Assembly (NCBI RefSeq): GCF_001423585.1
Contig: NZ_LMOP01000008.1
Location: 953 to 64,952, forward strand
DNA length: 64,000 bases
Direction of reading: 5' to 3'
From: Xanthomonas sp. Leaf148
GTDB lineage: Bacteria; Pseudomonadota; Gammaproteobacteria; Xanthomonadales; Xanthomonadaceae
The first letter of the stretch is position 1. Every line of letters begins with the position of its first letter. Position numbers and translations under genes: made by a program. Positions 9,613 to 19,317 of the stretch are shown here, in pieces. The notes under the pieces are model-generated. The model was given only the letters and a program-made list of their open reading frames with translations. It did not search any database and was not told the DNA's origin.

Positions 9613-10470
9613 TGCGGTGGCGCCTTCGTGGGTGAACATCTGCTTCCACGCGGCGTAGACCGAGCCGGCGAAGACCGGCATCAGCACGGCCATCAGCAGC
9701 AGCTGCGCCAGCCACATCGCTACGGTTTGCCCGGCCACCAGGCCGACGATCAGCGCGACGATCATCACCGCGAAATAGATCGCGAAAATGACAATGAAGG
9801 CCAGCACGAAGAACACCAGCATCGCCGGCAGGTTGTGCAGGCTGGCGCGCAGGCTTTCGCGCAACGCGTGGCCGCCGGTGCTGCGGTCGAACATCACCTG
9901 CGGCGGCATCACAAACAGCGCCAGCGTCATCGCCGCAAACGTGGCGATGGTCAGCAGCAGCCACAGCAGGATGCGCCCGGCCGGCAGGCTGGCGGCAAGC
10001 TGTTCGATCTGCACCGGGTCCGGCTGCGCGCCGGACTGGCTGATCTGGTTGATCTTGAGCATCACCTCGGACAACTGCTGCAACCCGTTGGCGCCAATCA
10101 TCGCCAGTAGCAGCACGCCCAGCAGCAGGCCGGCGATCAGCTGCGGCAGCAGCGATACCAGCAGATGCGGCGCGCGGCCGTCCTGCAGGCCATGCAGCAG
10201 GTGCGATGGCTTGGCTATGCGGCCCTCGTCGACCTCGCGGATCGCCCACAGCATGCCGCCCATGAACAACGGGCCGGCCAGCACCAGCAGGAATTGCAGT
10301 GCCGGGCCCAGCAGCGGCACCAGCACCGACAGCGACACCACCAGCGAGGCGGCCACGCTCCAGATCACTCCCAGCGAGCCAAGCGCCAGCGGCGCCCGCT
10401 TCAGCAGCGAGAAACCGGTCAACAGCCATTCTGCGCCGGCAGACGCCGGCACCTTGCGAATTTCGCTCAT
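9571..10470 (-). CDS. BPSS1780-type integral membrane protein
   Basis: A 299-residue inner-membrane protein with about six hydrophobic segments, for example ALGSLGVIWSVAASLVVSL, LQFLLVLAGPLFMGGML and VFFVLAFIVIFAIYFAVMI. The pattern matches the family annotated BPSS1780, whose function is unknown. The start chosen is the ATG at 10470 (MSEIRKVPA); another ATG lies two codons upstream at 10476. The last dozen codons are duplicated downstream next to a REP palindrome. Confidence 0.82.
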   Translation of the reverse strand: MSEIRKVPASAGAEWLLTGFSLLKRAPLALGSLGVIWSVAASLVVSLSVLVPLLGPALQFLLVLAGPLFMGGMLWAIREVDEGRIAKPSHLLHGLQDGRAPHLLVSLLPQLIAGLLLGVLLLAMIGANGLQQLSEVMLKINQISQSGAQPDPVQIEQLAASLPAGRILLWLLLTIATFAAMTLALFVMPPQVMFDRSTGGHALRESLRASLHNLPAMLVFFVLAFIVIFAIYFAVMIVALIVGLVAGQTVAMWLAQLLLMAVLMPVFAGSVYAAWKQMFTHEGATAQPTPPSRPDVFAA

Positions 10471-10515
10471 TCCCATTCCGGATCGATACGCACCGGACCA
10501 TCCGGCGTAACGCGA

Positions 10516-11280
10516 TTATCGCTGCTTTTGCGTGTGCGCGGCGGGATGAGCGTTCACTGTTTGCAGGCCGCGGGCGTGATGCACGAACCGGCGCAGCAGC
10601 TTGCGGGCGACCGGGGCGGCGGTGACCTCGCGGGCGACCGTGCGGGCGCAGTGGCCGTGGCGGGCAATGCACTCGGCACGCGCGCGCACGTAGCCGCGCA
10701 TATGGTGGGTGGCGAACTCCGGGTGGAACTGCACGCCCCAGGTGGCGCGGCCCCAGCGAAAGGCGTGGCAGCGGTCCTGACGCGAATGCGCCAGCACGAT
10801 GGCACCGTCCGGCGCGCGCACTACCGTCTGCAGGTGGGTGGCATGGGCCGGAAACTGCGCCGGAAGGCCTGCAAACAACGGGTCCTGTTCAGCCGGCGGG
10901 TGCAGCTCCAGCGCGATGGTGCCGGACTCGCGGCCGGCCGGGTTGTAGTCGACTTCGCCGCCCAGCGCGTGGGCCAGCAGCTGATGGCCGTAGCAGATGC
11001 CCAGCAACGGCTTGCCGTCATGGGCGGCGTCGCGCAGCCACTGGGCACTGCGCTCGCTCCACTCGGCACGGTCGGTGACGAAGGCGGCCGAGCCGCTGAT
11101 GATGATGCCGGCAAAGCGGCCGCGGTCTGGCAGGTCGTCGCCATTGGCGACATCGATCACCACGGTGTCGTGTTCGGCCAGCCCGGCCGCCACGCGGATC
11201 CAGTGCGGAAAGCGGCCGTATCGCTTCATCTCCGGCACAGGGTGACCGGTTTCGATGATCAGGAACGGCAAAACGGACAT
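10516..11280 (-). CDS. class I glutamine amidotransferase
   Basis: The 254-residue protein is a stand-alone class I (triad) glutamine amidotransferase domain like the GuaA N-terminal half. It has the nucleophile motif KPLLGICYGHQLLAHALGG and the His-Glu pair in GVQFHPEFATHHMRGY. Such proteins hydrolyse glutamine or gamma-glutamyl compounds; the acceptor here is unknown. The start is ATG 11280 (MSVLPFLIIETG); the frame is open further upstream only by chance. It lies 45 bases upstream of the membrane protein gene on the same strand, possibly co-transcribed. Confidence 0.88.
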   Translation of the reverse strand: MSVLPFLIIETGHPVPEMKRYGRFPHWIRVAAGLAEHDTVVIDVANGDDLPDRGRFAGIIISGSAAFVTDRAEWSERSAQWLRDAAHDGKPLLGICYGHQLLAHALGGEVDYNPAGRESGTIALELHPPAEQDPLFAGLPAQFPAHATHLQTVVRAPDGAIVLAHSRQDRCHAFRWGRATWGVQFHPEFATHHMRGYVRARAECIARHGHCARTVAREVTAAPVARKLLRRFVHHARGLQTVNAHPAAHTQKQR

Positions 11281-11479
11281 GCGCGACAACCCGGACACGA
11301 CAGATGCCCCCGATTGTAGGCGGCAGTGGCGCGTTTTTTTCAAGCCAGGGCCCACTGCGGACACTGTGCGTGATTGCCGATTGCCATGTGCTGATGCCCT
11401 CGCGGACGGGTAGATGGAATGGCGATGGTGGTGGCTGGCGGCCATCGCACATCTTCGATATCGGCAGGCAGGCCCGCGA

Positions 11480-11880
11480 CTGGATTGCCGCAACGTCCTC
11501 ACCCTTGCAGTCGGAGCATGCCTTGGGGCGCTTGAACGGGAGACGGACGGGGCGCTGCAAGGCGCAGCCCTGGGTGTTTCAGCGCGTTGGTCAGCGGCGT
11601 GGTCGGCCCGTCCCGATATCGGCCGGCCGGCAGGCGGAGCATGTTTGGACCGCCGCAGCGAACTCAAGCCTGCGGTCGGAGCATGTCTTGGGGTGCTCAC
11701 ACGTGCGGCGGACGCGGCGCTGCACTCCTCAGCGCCATGGCTGCAGCGCGGTCTTCAGCGAAGTGATCGGGCGATACCGATGATCGGCGGCAGCACACGA
11801 GTGGACCGCTGCAGCGCCCTCAACGTGGTAGTCGGAGCGTGCCTTGGGCGCTAGAACGGGACAGCGACGGGGTGCCGTCA
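11480..11880. repeat. three degenerate direct repeats, about 160 bp each
   Basis: A marker string TCGGAGCATGYCTTGGG recurs at 11511, 11676 and 11832, giving periods of 165 and 156 bases. Neighbouring bases (GCCGCAGCG..CTCAA before, GGACGGGGCGCTGCA-like after) also recur but are diverged. The whole gap 11281-12175 between the amidotransferase and the GspE-like gene holds no convincing gene. One open frame (11414-11854) merely reads through the repeats. Confidence 0.6.
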
Positions 11881-12175
11881 TGTCTGCTCCCAGGGCGTGG
11901 CAGCGTCTGCGCGAACAACGTGGGTCGGGGCTGTAACGTGTGTCGAGCGGTTTTTGTAGGGGCTCGTTCTTGCTGGTTTGAGTGCCGTGGCCTAAACGCC
12001 TTCGTACCAGGTGGCGGTCCTGCGTGCGTGCGTCGAGCAGAGTGCATATCCGCATGCGGGATGCCGCGTCCTCGCGCTCGCACGCTCCCATCGACGCCGC
12101 CGGCGGGTCTACCCAGAATCGGCGCACCTACCCCCGAACATGCACAAACGACCTGCGTCGCTGGCGATCAGCCGC

Positions 12176-13990
12176 TTATTCGCGCGGCGGCAGCACCGAC
12201 AGCACTTCTTCGATGGTGGTCAGGCCGGCGGCGACCTTTTCCAGCCCGGTGCGACGCAGGGTGCGCAGGCCGTCGCCGCGGGCGGCCTGGCTGAAGCTGG
12301 CCAGGTCGGTGTCGGCACGGATCAAGCTGCGCAACCGCGGGCTCACCGGCAGCAATTCGTACAGGCCCACGCGGCCCAGATAGCCGGTGCGGCGGCATTC
12401 CAGGCAGCCGACCGGGGCGTGCACGTTGAGCGTTTCCGGCAGCGCTTCGCCCGGTTCGCGGATCGCCGCCCAGTCGTCGTCGCTGAGCGTGTGCGGGCGC
12501 TTGCAGTGCACGCACAGCGTGCGCACCAGGCGCTGTGCCAGCACGCCGTTGAGCGTGGAAGCGACCAGGTAATGCGGCACGCCCAGATCCAGCAGACGGG
12601 TGATCGCCGAGGCGGCATCGTTGGTGTGCAGCGTGGACAGCACTAGATGCCCGGTGAGCGAGGCCTGCACCGCCATCTGCGCGGTTTCCAGGTCGCGGAT
12701 TTCGCCGATCATGATGATGTCCGGGTCCTGCCGCAGCAGCGTGCGCACGCCGCTGGCGAAATCCAGGTCGATGTTCTGCTGGACCTGCATCTGGTTGAAT
12801 TCCGGCGCGATCATTTCGATTGGGTCTTCCACGCTGCACACGTTCACATCCGGCGTGGCCAGGCGCTTGAGCGTGGAATACAGCGTGGTGGTCTTGCCCG
12901 AGCCGGTGGGGCCGGTGACCAGCACGATGCCGTGCGGGCGCTCGACCAGCGCGCTCCAGCCGGCGGCTTCTTCGGGGCTGAAACCCAGTTGCTCGATGCT
13001 CTTGAACGCCGAATCCGGGTCGAAGATACGCATCACGCACTTTTCGCCGAACGCGGTGGGCATCGTCGACAGACGCATTTCCACCTCGCGCCCACCCGGC
13101 GAGCGGGTCTTGATGCGGCCGTCCTGCGGGCGGCGGCGCTCGGCCAGGTCCATGCGGCCGAGCACCTTGATGCGGCTGACCACGGCGGTCATCACCGACG
13201 GCGGTACTTCCAGCACCTTGTGCAGTACGCCGTCGATGCGGAAGCGCATGCGCCCGGCTTCGCGGCGCGGCTCCAGATGGATGTCGCTGGCCCGCTGCTC
13301 GTAGGCGTATTGCAGCAGCCAGTCGACGATATGCACGATGTGGTGATCGTCGGCATTGACGTCGCCGGCGCGGCCCAGTTCCACCAGTTGTTCGAAGCTG
13401 GGCAGGCCTGCTCCCGGCTCGGCACTGCGCGCATCGCCACGCGCGCCACGCACCGATTGGGTCACGCCGAAGAACTCCATCGTGTAGCGATGCAGGTCCA
13501 GCGGGTTGATCAGCGCCAGCTCAATGCGGCGGCGGCTCAGGTGCTGCACGTCGGCCAGCCACTCCAGCGCCAGCGGCTCGCTGGTGGCGATCAGCACGCG
13601 CTCGGCGTCCAGCGCCAGCGGCAGGATGCGGTGGCGGCGCGCGTAGGCATGCGAGACCACACCGGTGACGGCGGCGACATCGATGCGGGTGGGGTCGATA
13701 CGCAGATAGCGCAGCCCGGTGCGGGTGGCCATCCATTCGGTGAGCCGCTCCAGGCCCAGCTCGCCGGCTGGCGCCTGCGCGGCATGCAGCTTGAGGTTGG
13801 CCAGCAGCACCAGCGGATGCACTTCGCTGGCGTTGCGTACGCCGGCGGCGGAGAACTGCACGCGTTCGTGTTCGTGCGGCACCACCATGCCATCGGCAAG
13901 CAATGCAGCAGCCACCGGGTCGAACATCAGCCGGCCGCGCGGCAGGATCGTCGCTGCGCTGTCCGGGTCGGCGTTGCGCCGCTGTTCCAT
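12176..13990 (-). CDS. GspE/PilB-family secretion ATPase, orphan
   Basis: The 604-residue protein has an N-terminal GspE/MshE-type domain (about 30-200), then the AAA secretion-ATPase core. The core shows Walker A GPTGSGKT near residue 357, Walker [10 protein letters not shown], the His-box [12 protein letters not shown], and the paired CxxC zinc site (CVHCKRP, then CLECRRTG). Such ATPases power type II secretion or type IV pilus assembly. No other secretion or pilus genes lie nearby, so its partner machine must be encoded elsewhere. The start is ATG 13990; glyQ diverges from it 91 bases away. Confidence 0.9.
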   Translation of the reverse strand: MEQRRNADPDSAATILPRGRLMFDPVAAALLADGMVVPHEHERVQFSAAGVRNASEVHPLVLLANLKLHAAQAPAGELGLERLTEWMATRTGLRYLRIDPTRIDVAAVTGVVSHAYARRHRILPLALDAERVLIATSEPLALEWLADVQHLSRRRIELALINPLDLHRYTMEFFGVTQSVRGARGDARSAEPGAGLPSFEQLVELGRAGDVNADDHHIVHIVDWLLQYAYEQRASDIHLEPRREAGRMRFRIDGVLHKVLEVPPSVMTAVVSRIKVLGRMDLAERRRPQDGRIKTRSPGGREVEMRLSTMPTAFGEKCVMRIFDPDSAFKSIEQLGFSPEEAAGWSALVERPHGIVLVTGPTGSGKTTTLYSTLKRLATPDVNVCSVEDPIEMIAPEFNQMQVQQNIDLDFASGVRTLLRQDPDIIMIGEIRDLETAQMAVQASLTGHLVLSTLHTNDAASAITRLLDLGVPHYLVASTLNGVLAQRLVRTLCVHCKRPHTLSDDDWAAIREPGEALPETLNVHAPVGCLECRRTGYLGRVGLYELLPVSPRLRSLIRADTDLASFSQAARGDGLRTLRRTGLEKVAAGLTTIEEVLSVLPPRE

Positions 13991-14081
13991 GCTGGTGGTT
14001 CCCCTGCCGCAATGCTCCCGCGGCAAAGCGCCGCGGGTGGGCCGGTATACTAGCGCACCCCTTTCGCACGGCCCTTGCTGC

Positions 14082-14990
<909 letters not shown>

Positions 14991-14997
14991 TGCGGTG

Positions 14998-15116
14998 TCC
15001 TTCCCCCGCTGGCGGGGGAAGGTGCCCGCAGGGCGGATGGGGGCAGCACGCCGTCGCCGCCGCGCAACCCTCATCCGGCGCATCGCGCCACCTTCTCCCG
15101 CTTGCGGGAGAAGGAC
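14998..15116. repeat. two interspersed palindromic repeats between glyQ and glyS
   Basis: Copies at 14998-15045 (GCGGGGGAAGGTGCCCGCAG type) and 15068-15116 (opposite orientation, CACCTTCTCCCGCTTGCGGG) fill the spacer between glyQ and glyS. Transcribed together they could pair with each other as well as form separate hairpins. Confidence 0.75.
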
Positions 15117-15172
15117 ATCATCAAGCCACCTTCGTCGGTTGACGAACGAAGGCAAAACCAAGGTCCGACGCA

Positions 15173-17344
15173 ATGACTCAGATGCACCCCCTGCTGATCG
15201 AACTGGGCACCGAAGAGCTGCCGGTCAAGGCGCTGCCGGGCTTGGCGCAGGCGTTCTTCGATGGCGTGCTGGCCGGGCTGGAGAAGCGCGGCGTCGCGGT
15301 CACCCGTGGCGATGCCAAGCCGCTGTCCACCCCGCGCCGCCTGGCGGTGCTGCTGCCGGGCGTGGCCACCGAACAGCCGGAACAGCGCTCCGAAGTACTG
15401 GGGCCGTATCTCAATATTGCGCTGGATGCCGATGGCAACCCGACCAAGGCACTGGCCGGTTTTGCCGCCAAGGCCGGCATCGACTGGACCGCGCTGGAGC
15501 GCACCAGCGACGCCAAGGGCGAGCGCTTTGTGCATCGCGCAGTGACGCCGGGCGCGCAAACTGCCGCGCTGTTGCCGGAGATCCTGCGCGAAGCCATTGC
15601 CGCCATGCCCATCCCCAAGCCGATGCGTTGGGGCGCGCATGCCTATGCGTTCGCGCGGCCGGTGCAATGGTTGGTGCTGCTGTTCGGCACTGAGGTCATC
15701 CCGGCCGAACTACTGGGCGTGCGGGGCGACCGCATCACCCGCGGCCATCGTTTCATGCACGAAGGCGAGGTGTCGTTGCCCGCGCCGGGCGATTACATCG
15801 ACGCGCTGCGCAGCGCGCATGTGCTGGTGGATGCCGATGTACGCCGCACGCGGATCGTCGAAGAGGTCGAAGCAGCCGCCAAGCAGGCCGGCGGCCGCGC
15901 GCGCATCAGTGACGACAATCTGGAGCAGGTGGTCAACCTGGTCGAATGGCCGTCGGCGGTGCTGTGCAGCTTCGAGCGCGACTTCCTGGCGGTGCCGCAG
16001 GAAGCGCTGATCGAAACCATGGAGATCAACCAGAAATTCTTCCCGGTGCTGGATGATGGCGGCAAGTTGACCGAGCAGTTCATCGGCATTGCCAACATCG
16101 TCTCCAAGGACGTGGCCGAAGTGGCCAAGGGCTACGAGCGGGTGATCCGTCCACGGTTCGCCGACGCCAAGTTCTTCTTCGACGAAGACCTCAAGCAGGG
16201 GCTGGAAGCGATGGGCGCAGGCCTTGCCGGCGTGACCTATCAGGCCAAGCTGGGCAGCGTGGCCGACAAGGTCGCGCGCGTGGCTGCGCTGGCCGAGGCG
16301 ATCGCCCCGCAGGTCGGCGCCGACCCGGCGCAGGCACGCCGCGCTGCGGAGTTGGCCAAGAACGATCTGCAATCGCGCATGGTCAACGAATTCCCGGAAC
16401 TGCAGGGTATTGCTGGGCGCCATTACGCAAAAGCCGCTGGCGAGCCAAGCGAGATTTCGCTGGCCATCGACGAGGCTTACCAGCCGCGCTTTGCTGGCGA
16501 CGACATTGCGTTGTCGCCGCTGGGCAAGGTGCTGGCGATTGCCGAGCGTCTGGATACCTTGGCCGGTGGCTTTGCGGCCGGCTTGAAGCCGACTGGCAAC
16601 AAGGACCCGTTTGCGCTGCGGCGTAATGCGCTGGGGTTGGCGCGGACGGTGATTGAGAGTGGGTTTGATCTGGACCTTAATAAACTGCTCGCGAATGCAA
16701 TCAATCAAGCAAAGATGGCAGTGGTAAGTAAAAAGGCAAACGACACGTTGAAACTTGCCAATGAGGCAAAAGAAAAAGGCGTAAACGTAAAAAACGGAAT
16801 TTTTTCAGCAGAGTCTTTTAGTTTCGATATGTACGGCGAGCTTTACGACTTCATCATCGACCGCTTGAAGGGTTACTACACCGACAAAGGTGTACCCGCC
16901 ACCCACTTCAACGCCGTCGCAGAACTGCGTCCCGCCTCCATCTACGACTTCGACCGCCGCATCGATGCCATCGGCATTTTCGCGACGCTACCCGAGGCCG
17001 AAGCGCTGGCCGCGGCCAATAAGCGCATCCGCAACATCTTGCGCAAGGTCGACGGCGAGATCCCCGGCGACATCGACACCACGCTGCTGCGCGAACCGGC
17101 CGAAGAAGCGCTGGCCGAAGCGGTGGAAGCGGCCATCGGCGACACCGGTGATGCGCTGCACCGCCACGACTACGTCGCCGTGCTCGCCCGGCTGGCCCGC
17201 CTGCGTCCGCAGGTGGACGCGTTCTTCGACGGCGTGATGGTCAATGCCGAAGACCCGCAGCTGCGTGCCAACCGCCTGGCGCTGCTGAAGAAGCTCGGCG
17301 ACCGCCTCGGGAGCGTTGCCGCCATCGAGCATCTGTCCAGCTGA
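15173..17344 (+). CDS. glyS: glycyl-tRNA synthetase beta subunit
   Basis: GlyS binds tRNA-Gly and supports the alpha subunit. The 723-residue product starts at ATG 15173 ([20 protein letters not shown]) and has the normal HD-like and anticodon-binding regions. Residues about 500-560 (DNA about 16670-16850) differ sharply from the rest: the DNA is AT-rich and the protein is Lys/Asn-rich ([20 protein letters not shown]) before the normal [20 protein letters not shown] resumes. The frame stays open. The TGA overlaps the ATG of the next gene. Confidence 0.95.
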   Translation: MTQMHPLLIELGTEELPVKALPGLAQAFFDGVLAGLEKRGVAVTRGDAKPLSTPRRLAVLLPGVATEQPEQRSEVLGPYLNIALDADGNPTKALAGFAAKAGIDWTALERTSDAKGERFVHRAVTPGAQTAALLPEILREAIAAMPIPKPMRWGAHAYAFARPVQWLVLLFGTEVIPAELLGVRGDRITRGHRFMHEGEVSLPAPGDYIDALRSAHVLVDADVRRTRIVEEVEAAAKQAGGRARISDDNLEQVVNLVEWPSAVLCSFERDFLAVPQEALIETMEINQKFFPVLDDGGKLTEQFIGIANIVSKDVAEVAKGYERVIRPRFADAKFFFDEDLKQGLEAMGAGLAGVTYQAKLGSVADKVARVAALAEAIAPQVGADPAQARRAAELAKNDLQSRMVNEFPELQGIAGRHYAKAAGEPSEISLAIDEAYQPRFAGDDIALSPLGKVLAIAERLDTLAGGFAAGLKPTGNKDPFALRRNALGLARTVIESGFDLDLNKLLANAINQAKMAVVSKKANDTLKLANEAKEKGVNVKNGIFSAESFSFDMYGELYDFIIDRLKGYYTDKGVPATHFNAVAELRPASIYDFDRRIDAIGIFATLPEAEALAAANKRIRNILRKVDGEIPGDIDTTLLREPAEEALAEAVEAAIGDTGDALHRHDYVAVLARLARLRPQVDAFFDGVMVNAEDPQLRANRLALLKKLGDRLGSVAAIEHLSS

Positions 17345-18936
17345 TGTCCACCGCTGCCGGTGCGACGCAGTGGCAACGTGCCCAGGACGCGCTGGCCCGC
17401 CGCGACATGGCCGCAGCAGCGTCGGCGTTGCAGGCGGTGTTGGCGGTGGAGCCGACGCATGTGTCGGCTCGTGTGCTGTTGGCCGGTACCGTGCTGGCGA
17501 GCGGCAAGATGCGCGAGGCGGTCACGCAGCTACGCTTGGCCGCGCGCGATGTGGGCGACGATGTGACGCTGCGTTGCCGTGTGGCGCAAGCGCTGCTGCG
17601 CGTTGGCGAACATCGGCCGTTGCATGCGCTGCTGCGGCATCCATCGGTAGTGCAGTGTGGCGATGGCGCGACGCTGGCCTTGCTGGCGCATGTGCATCAA
17701 TCCCTGGGCGAACATCCCGAGGCGCTGGCGATGATGCAGCGCGCGCAGGCCTGCGGATTCGATGGCGCGGATTTCCGCTTTTTCCTTGCCGTGCAATTGC
17801 AGTTCAACGGGCATCTGGATGCGGCAGCGCAGGCGCTGGAACAGACCTTGGCGCAGCAGCCCGGCTACGGCCGTGCGGCGCTGACGCGTGCACGCTTGCG
17901 CCGCCAGAGCGCGACCAGCAACCATGTCGCGCCACTGCGCCAGCAGTTGCAGCGCGCTGCACCCGGTAGCGAAGACCGGGCCGGGCTGGCATTCGCGCTG
18001 TACAAGGAGCTGGAAGATCTTGGCGAGACCGATGCCGCCTGGGAGGCGCTGCAGCATGGCAATGCAGTCATGCATGCGCGCTTGCGCCACGACGCCGACG
18101 CCGAGGCATCGCTGTATGCGCAGTTGGGCGCCTTGGCCGATCAAGGCGTGTTTGCTGCCCAGCCGGCTGATGCTGCACCCGGCCCGCAACCCATCTTCGT
18201 GCTCGGCCTGCCACGTTCGGGCACCACGGTGCTCGAACGCATGCTGGGTAACCATTCGCAGATTGTTTCTGCGGGCGAACTGAGCGACTTCGGTCATCAA
18301 TTGCGCTGGGGCGCGGACCAGGCCGGACGCAGCCTGCTCGATGCGGGCCTGTTGCAGGCGCTGCCCACGCTGGACTACGCACAGGTCGGGCAGCGCTATC
18401 TGGAGCAGACGCAGTGGCGCGCGGGGGCGGCGCGCTGGTATATCGACAAATTGCCTGCCAATGCAGTGGCGATCGGGCCGATCGCACGGGCGTTGCCGGG
18501 TGCACTGATCGTGCATCTGGTGCGCGAGCCGATGGCGGTGTGTTTTTCCAACTATCGCGCGCTGTTCGGCGATTCCTATGCTTACAGCTACGACCTGCAG
18601 ACACTGGCGCGTCATTACCAGGCGTATCACGGTTTGATGGCGCAGTGGCGCGCTGCGCTACCTGGCCGGGTGATCGATGTGGACTACGCGCAGATGGTGC
18701 GCGATCCATCTGCGGTGCTGGAGCAGTTGATGACGCGCTGCGGGTTGGCGATAGAGCCAGGGCAGATCGACATCACCCGCAATGCCGCAGCGTCGGCCAC
18801 GCTGAGCAGCGTGCAGGTACGCGAGGGTGTGCATGGGCGCAATGTGGAAGCGTGGCGTCGCTATGCAACGCAACTGGAGCCGCTGAGGCAGGCCTTGTTG
18901 CAGGTGGGCATGATCGAAACAGGCGCTACGTGCTAA
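17344..18936 (+). CDS. TPR-repeat sulfotransferase family protein
   Basis: The 530-residue protein has an N-terminal tetratricopeptide region (about 1-240) and a C-terminal sulfotransferase domain with the PAPS-binding loop LPRSGTT at 289-295. HLVREPMAVCFSNYRALFG supplies the second cofactor-binding block. Members transfer sulfate from PAPS, but the acceptor is unknown and some homologues may act on other groups. It shares one base with the glyS stop (TGATG), so it is coupled to the synthetase genes. No signal peptide is seen. Confidence 0.85.
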   Translation: MSTAAGATQWQRAQDALARRDMAAAASALQAVLAVEPTHVSARVLLAGTVLASGKMREAVTQLRLAARDVGDDVTLRCRVAQALLRVGEHRPLHALLRHPSVVQCGDGATLALLAHVHQSLGEHPEALAMMQRAQACGFDGADFRFFLAVQLQFNGHLDAAAQALEQTLAQQPGYGRAALTRARLRRQSATSNHVAPLRQQLQRAAPGSEDRAGLAFALYKELEDLGETDAAWEALQHGNAVMHARLRHDADAEASLYAQLGALADQGVFAAQPADAAPGPQPIFVLGLPRSGTTVLERMLGNHSQIVSAGELSDFGHQLRWGADQAGRSLLDAGLLQALPTLDYAQVGQRYLEQTQWRAGAARWYIDKLPANAVAIGPIARALPGALIVHLVREPMAVCFSNYRALFGDSYAYSYDLQTLARHYQAYHGLMAQWRAALPGRVIDVDYAQMVRDPSAVLEQLMTRCGLAIEPGQIDITRNAAASATLSSVQVREGVHGRNVEAWRRYATQLEPLRQALLQVGMIETGATC

Positions 18937-19263
18937 GCCCCGCTGACAAGCGAATGCGCTCACCGTCAGGTGGGCAGCCTGCTGTTTGATCCCCGTCAGC
19001 CCACTGCCACGTTGGCAGGTGCGATGTCCGCGCTGCTTGCGGGACCGCTGTTGGCGGGATGGATGTCACGTAAGAACCTGCGTGGATGGACGCACGGCGC
19101 GTCGTGCAAGCGGTGAGGGCATCGCGCCCTCATCCCACGTGTTTGGCAACATGTCTGCCAAGGCGAGTGCGACCAGACCTGGGCTCCATCGAGACAGCGT
19201 TCAAGTGATGCTGGTCGCTGCTCCGAGTTCAATCCAGGCCCATCCGCTTTGGCGGGGATGCCT
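18937..19263. other. intergenic gap without gene
   Basis: No credible coding sequence is seen on either strand. A short hairpin (TGAGGGC..GCCCTCA, about 19105-19131) may end transcription of the sulfotransferase gene, but it lacks a T-run. The far end of the gap is the terminator of the receptor gene. Confidence 0.4.
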
Positions 19264-19264
19264 C

Positions 19265-19297
19265 AAAAAAAGACCGGCAGTCATGATGACTGCCGGC
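19265..19297 (-). terminator. rho-independent terminator of the TonB receptor gene
   Basis: The bases CCGGCAGTCA-TGA-TGACTGCCGG form a near-perfect hairpin (19274-19297). On the minus strand it is followed by a run of seven T (19265-19271). It stands just 3' of the receptor stop codon. Confidence 0.9.
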
Positions 19298-19317
19298 CGT
19301 TGGTCACAACCGATGAC

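Noticed and set aside
11414-11854. 146-residue frame with repeated VGACLG
   Set aside because: The repetition follows directly from the three DNA repeats; there is no ribosome site or domain.
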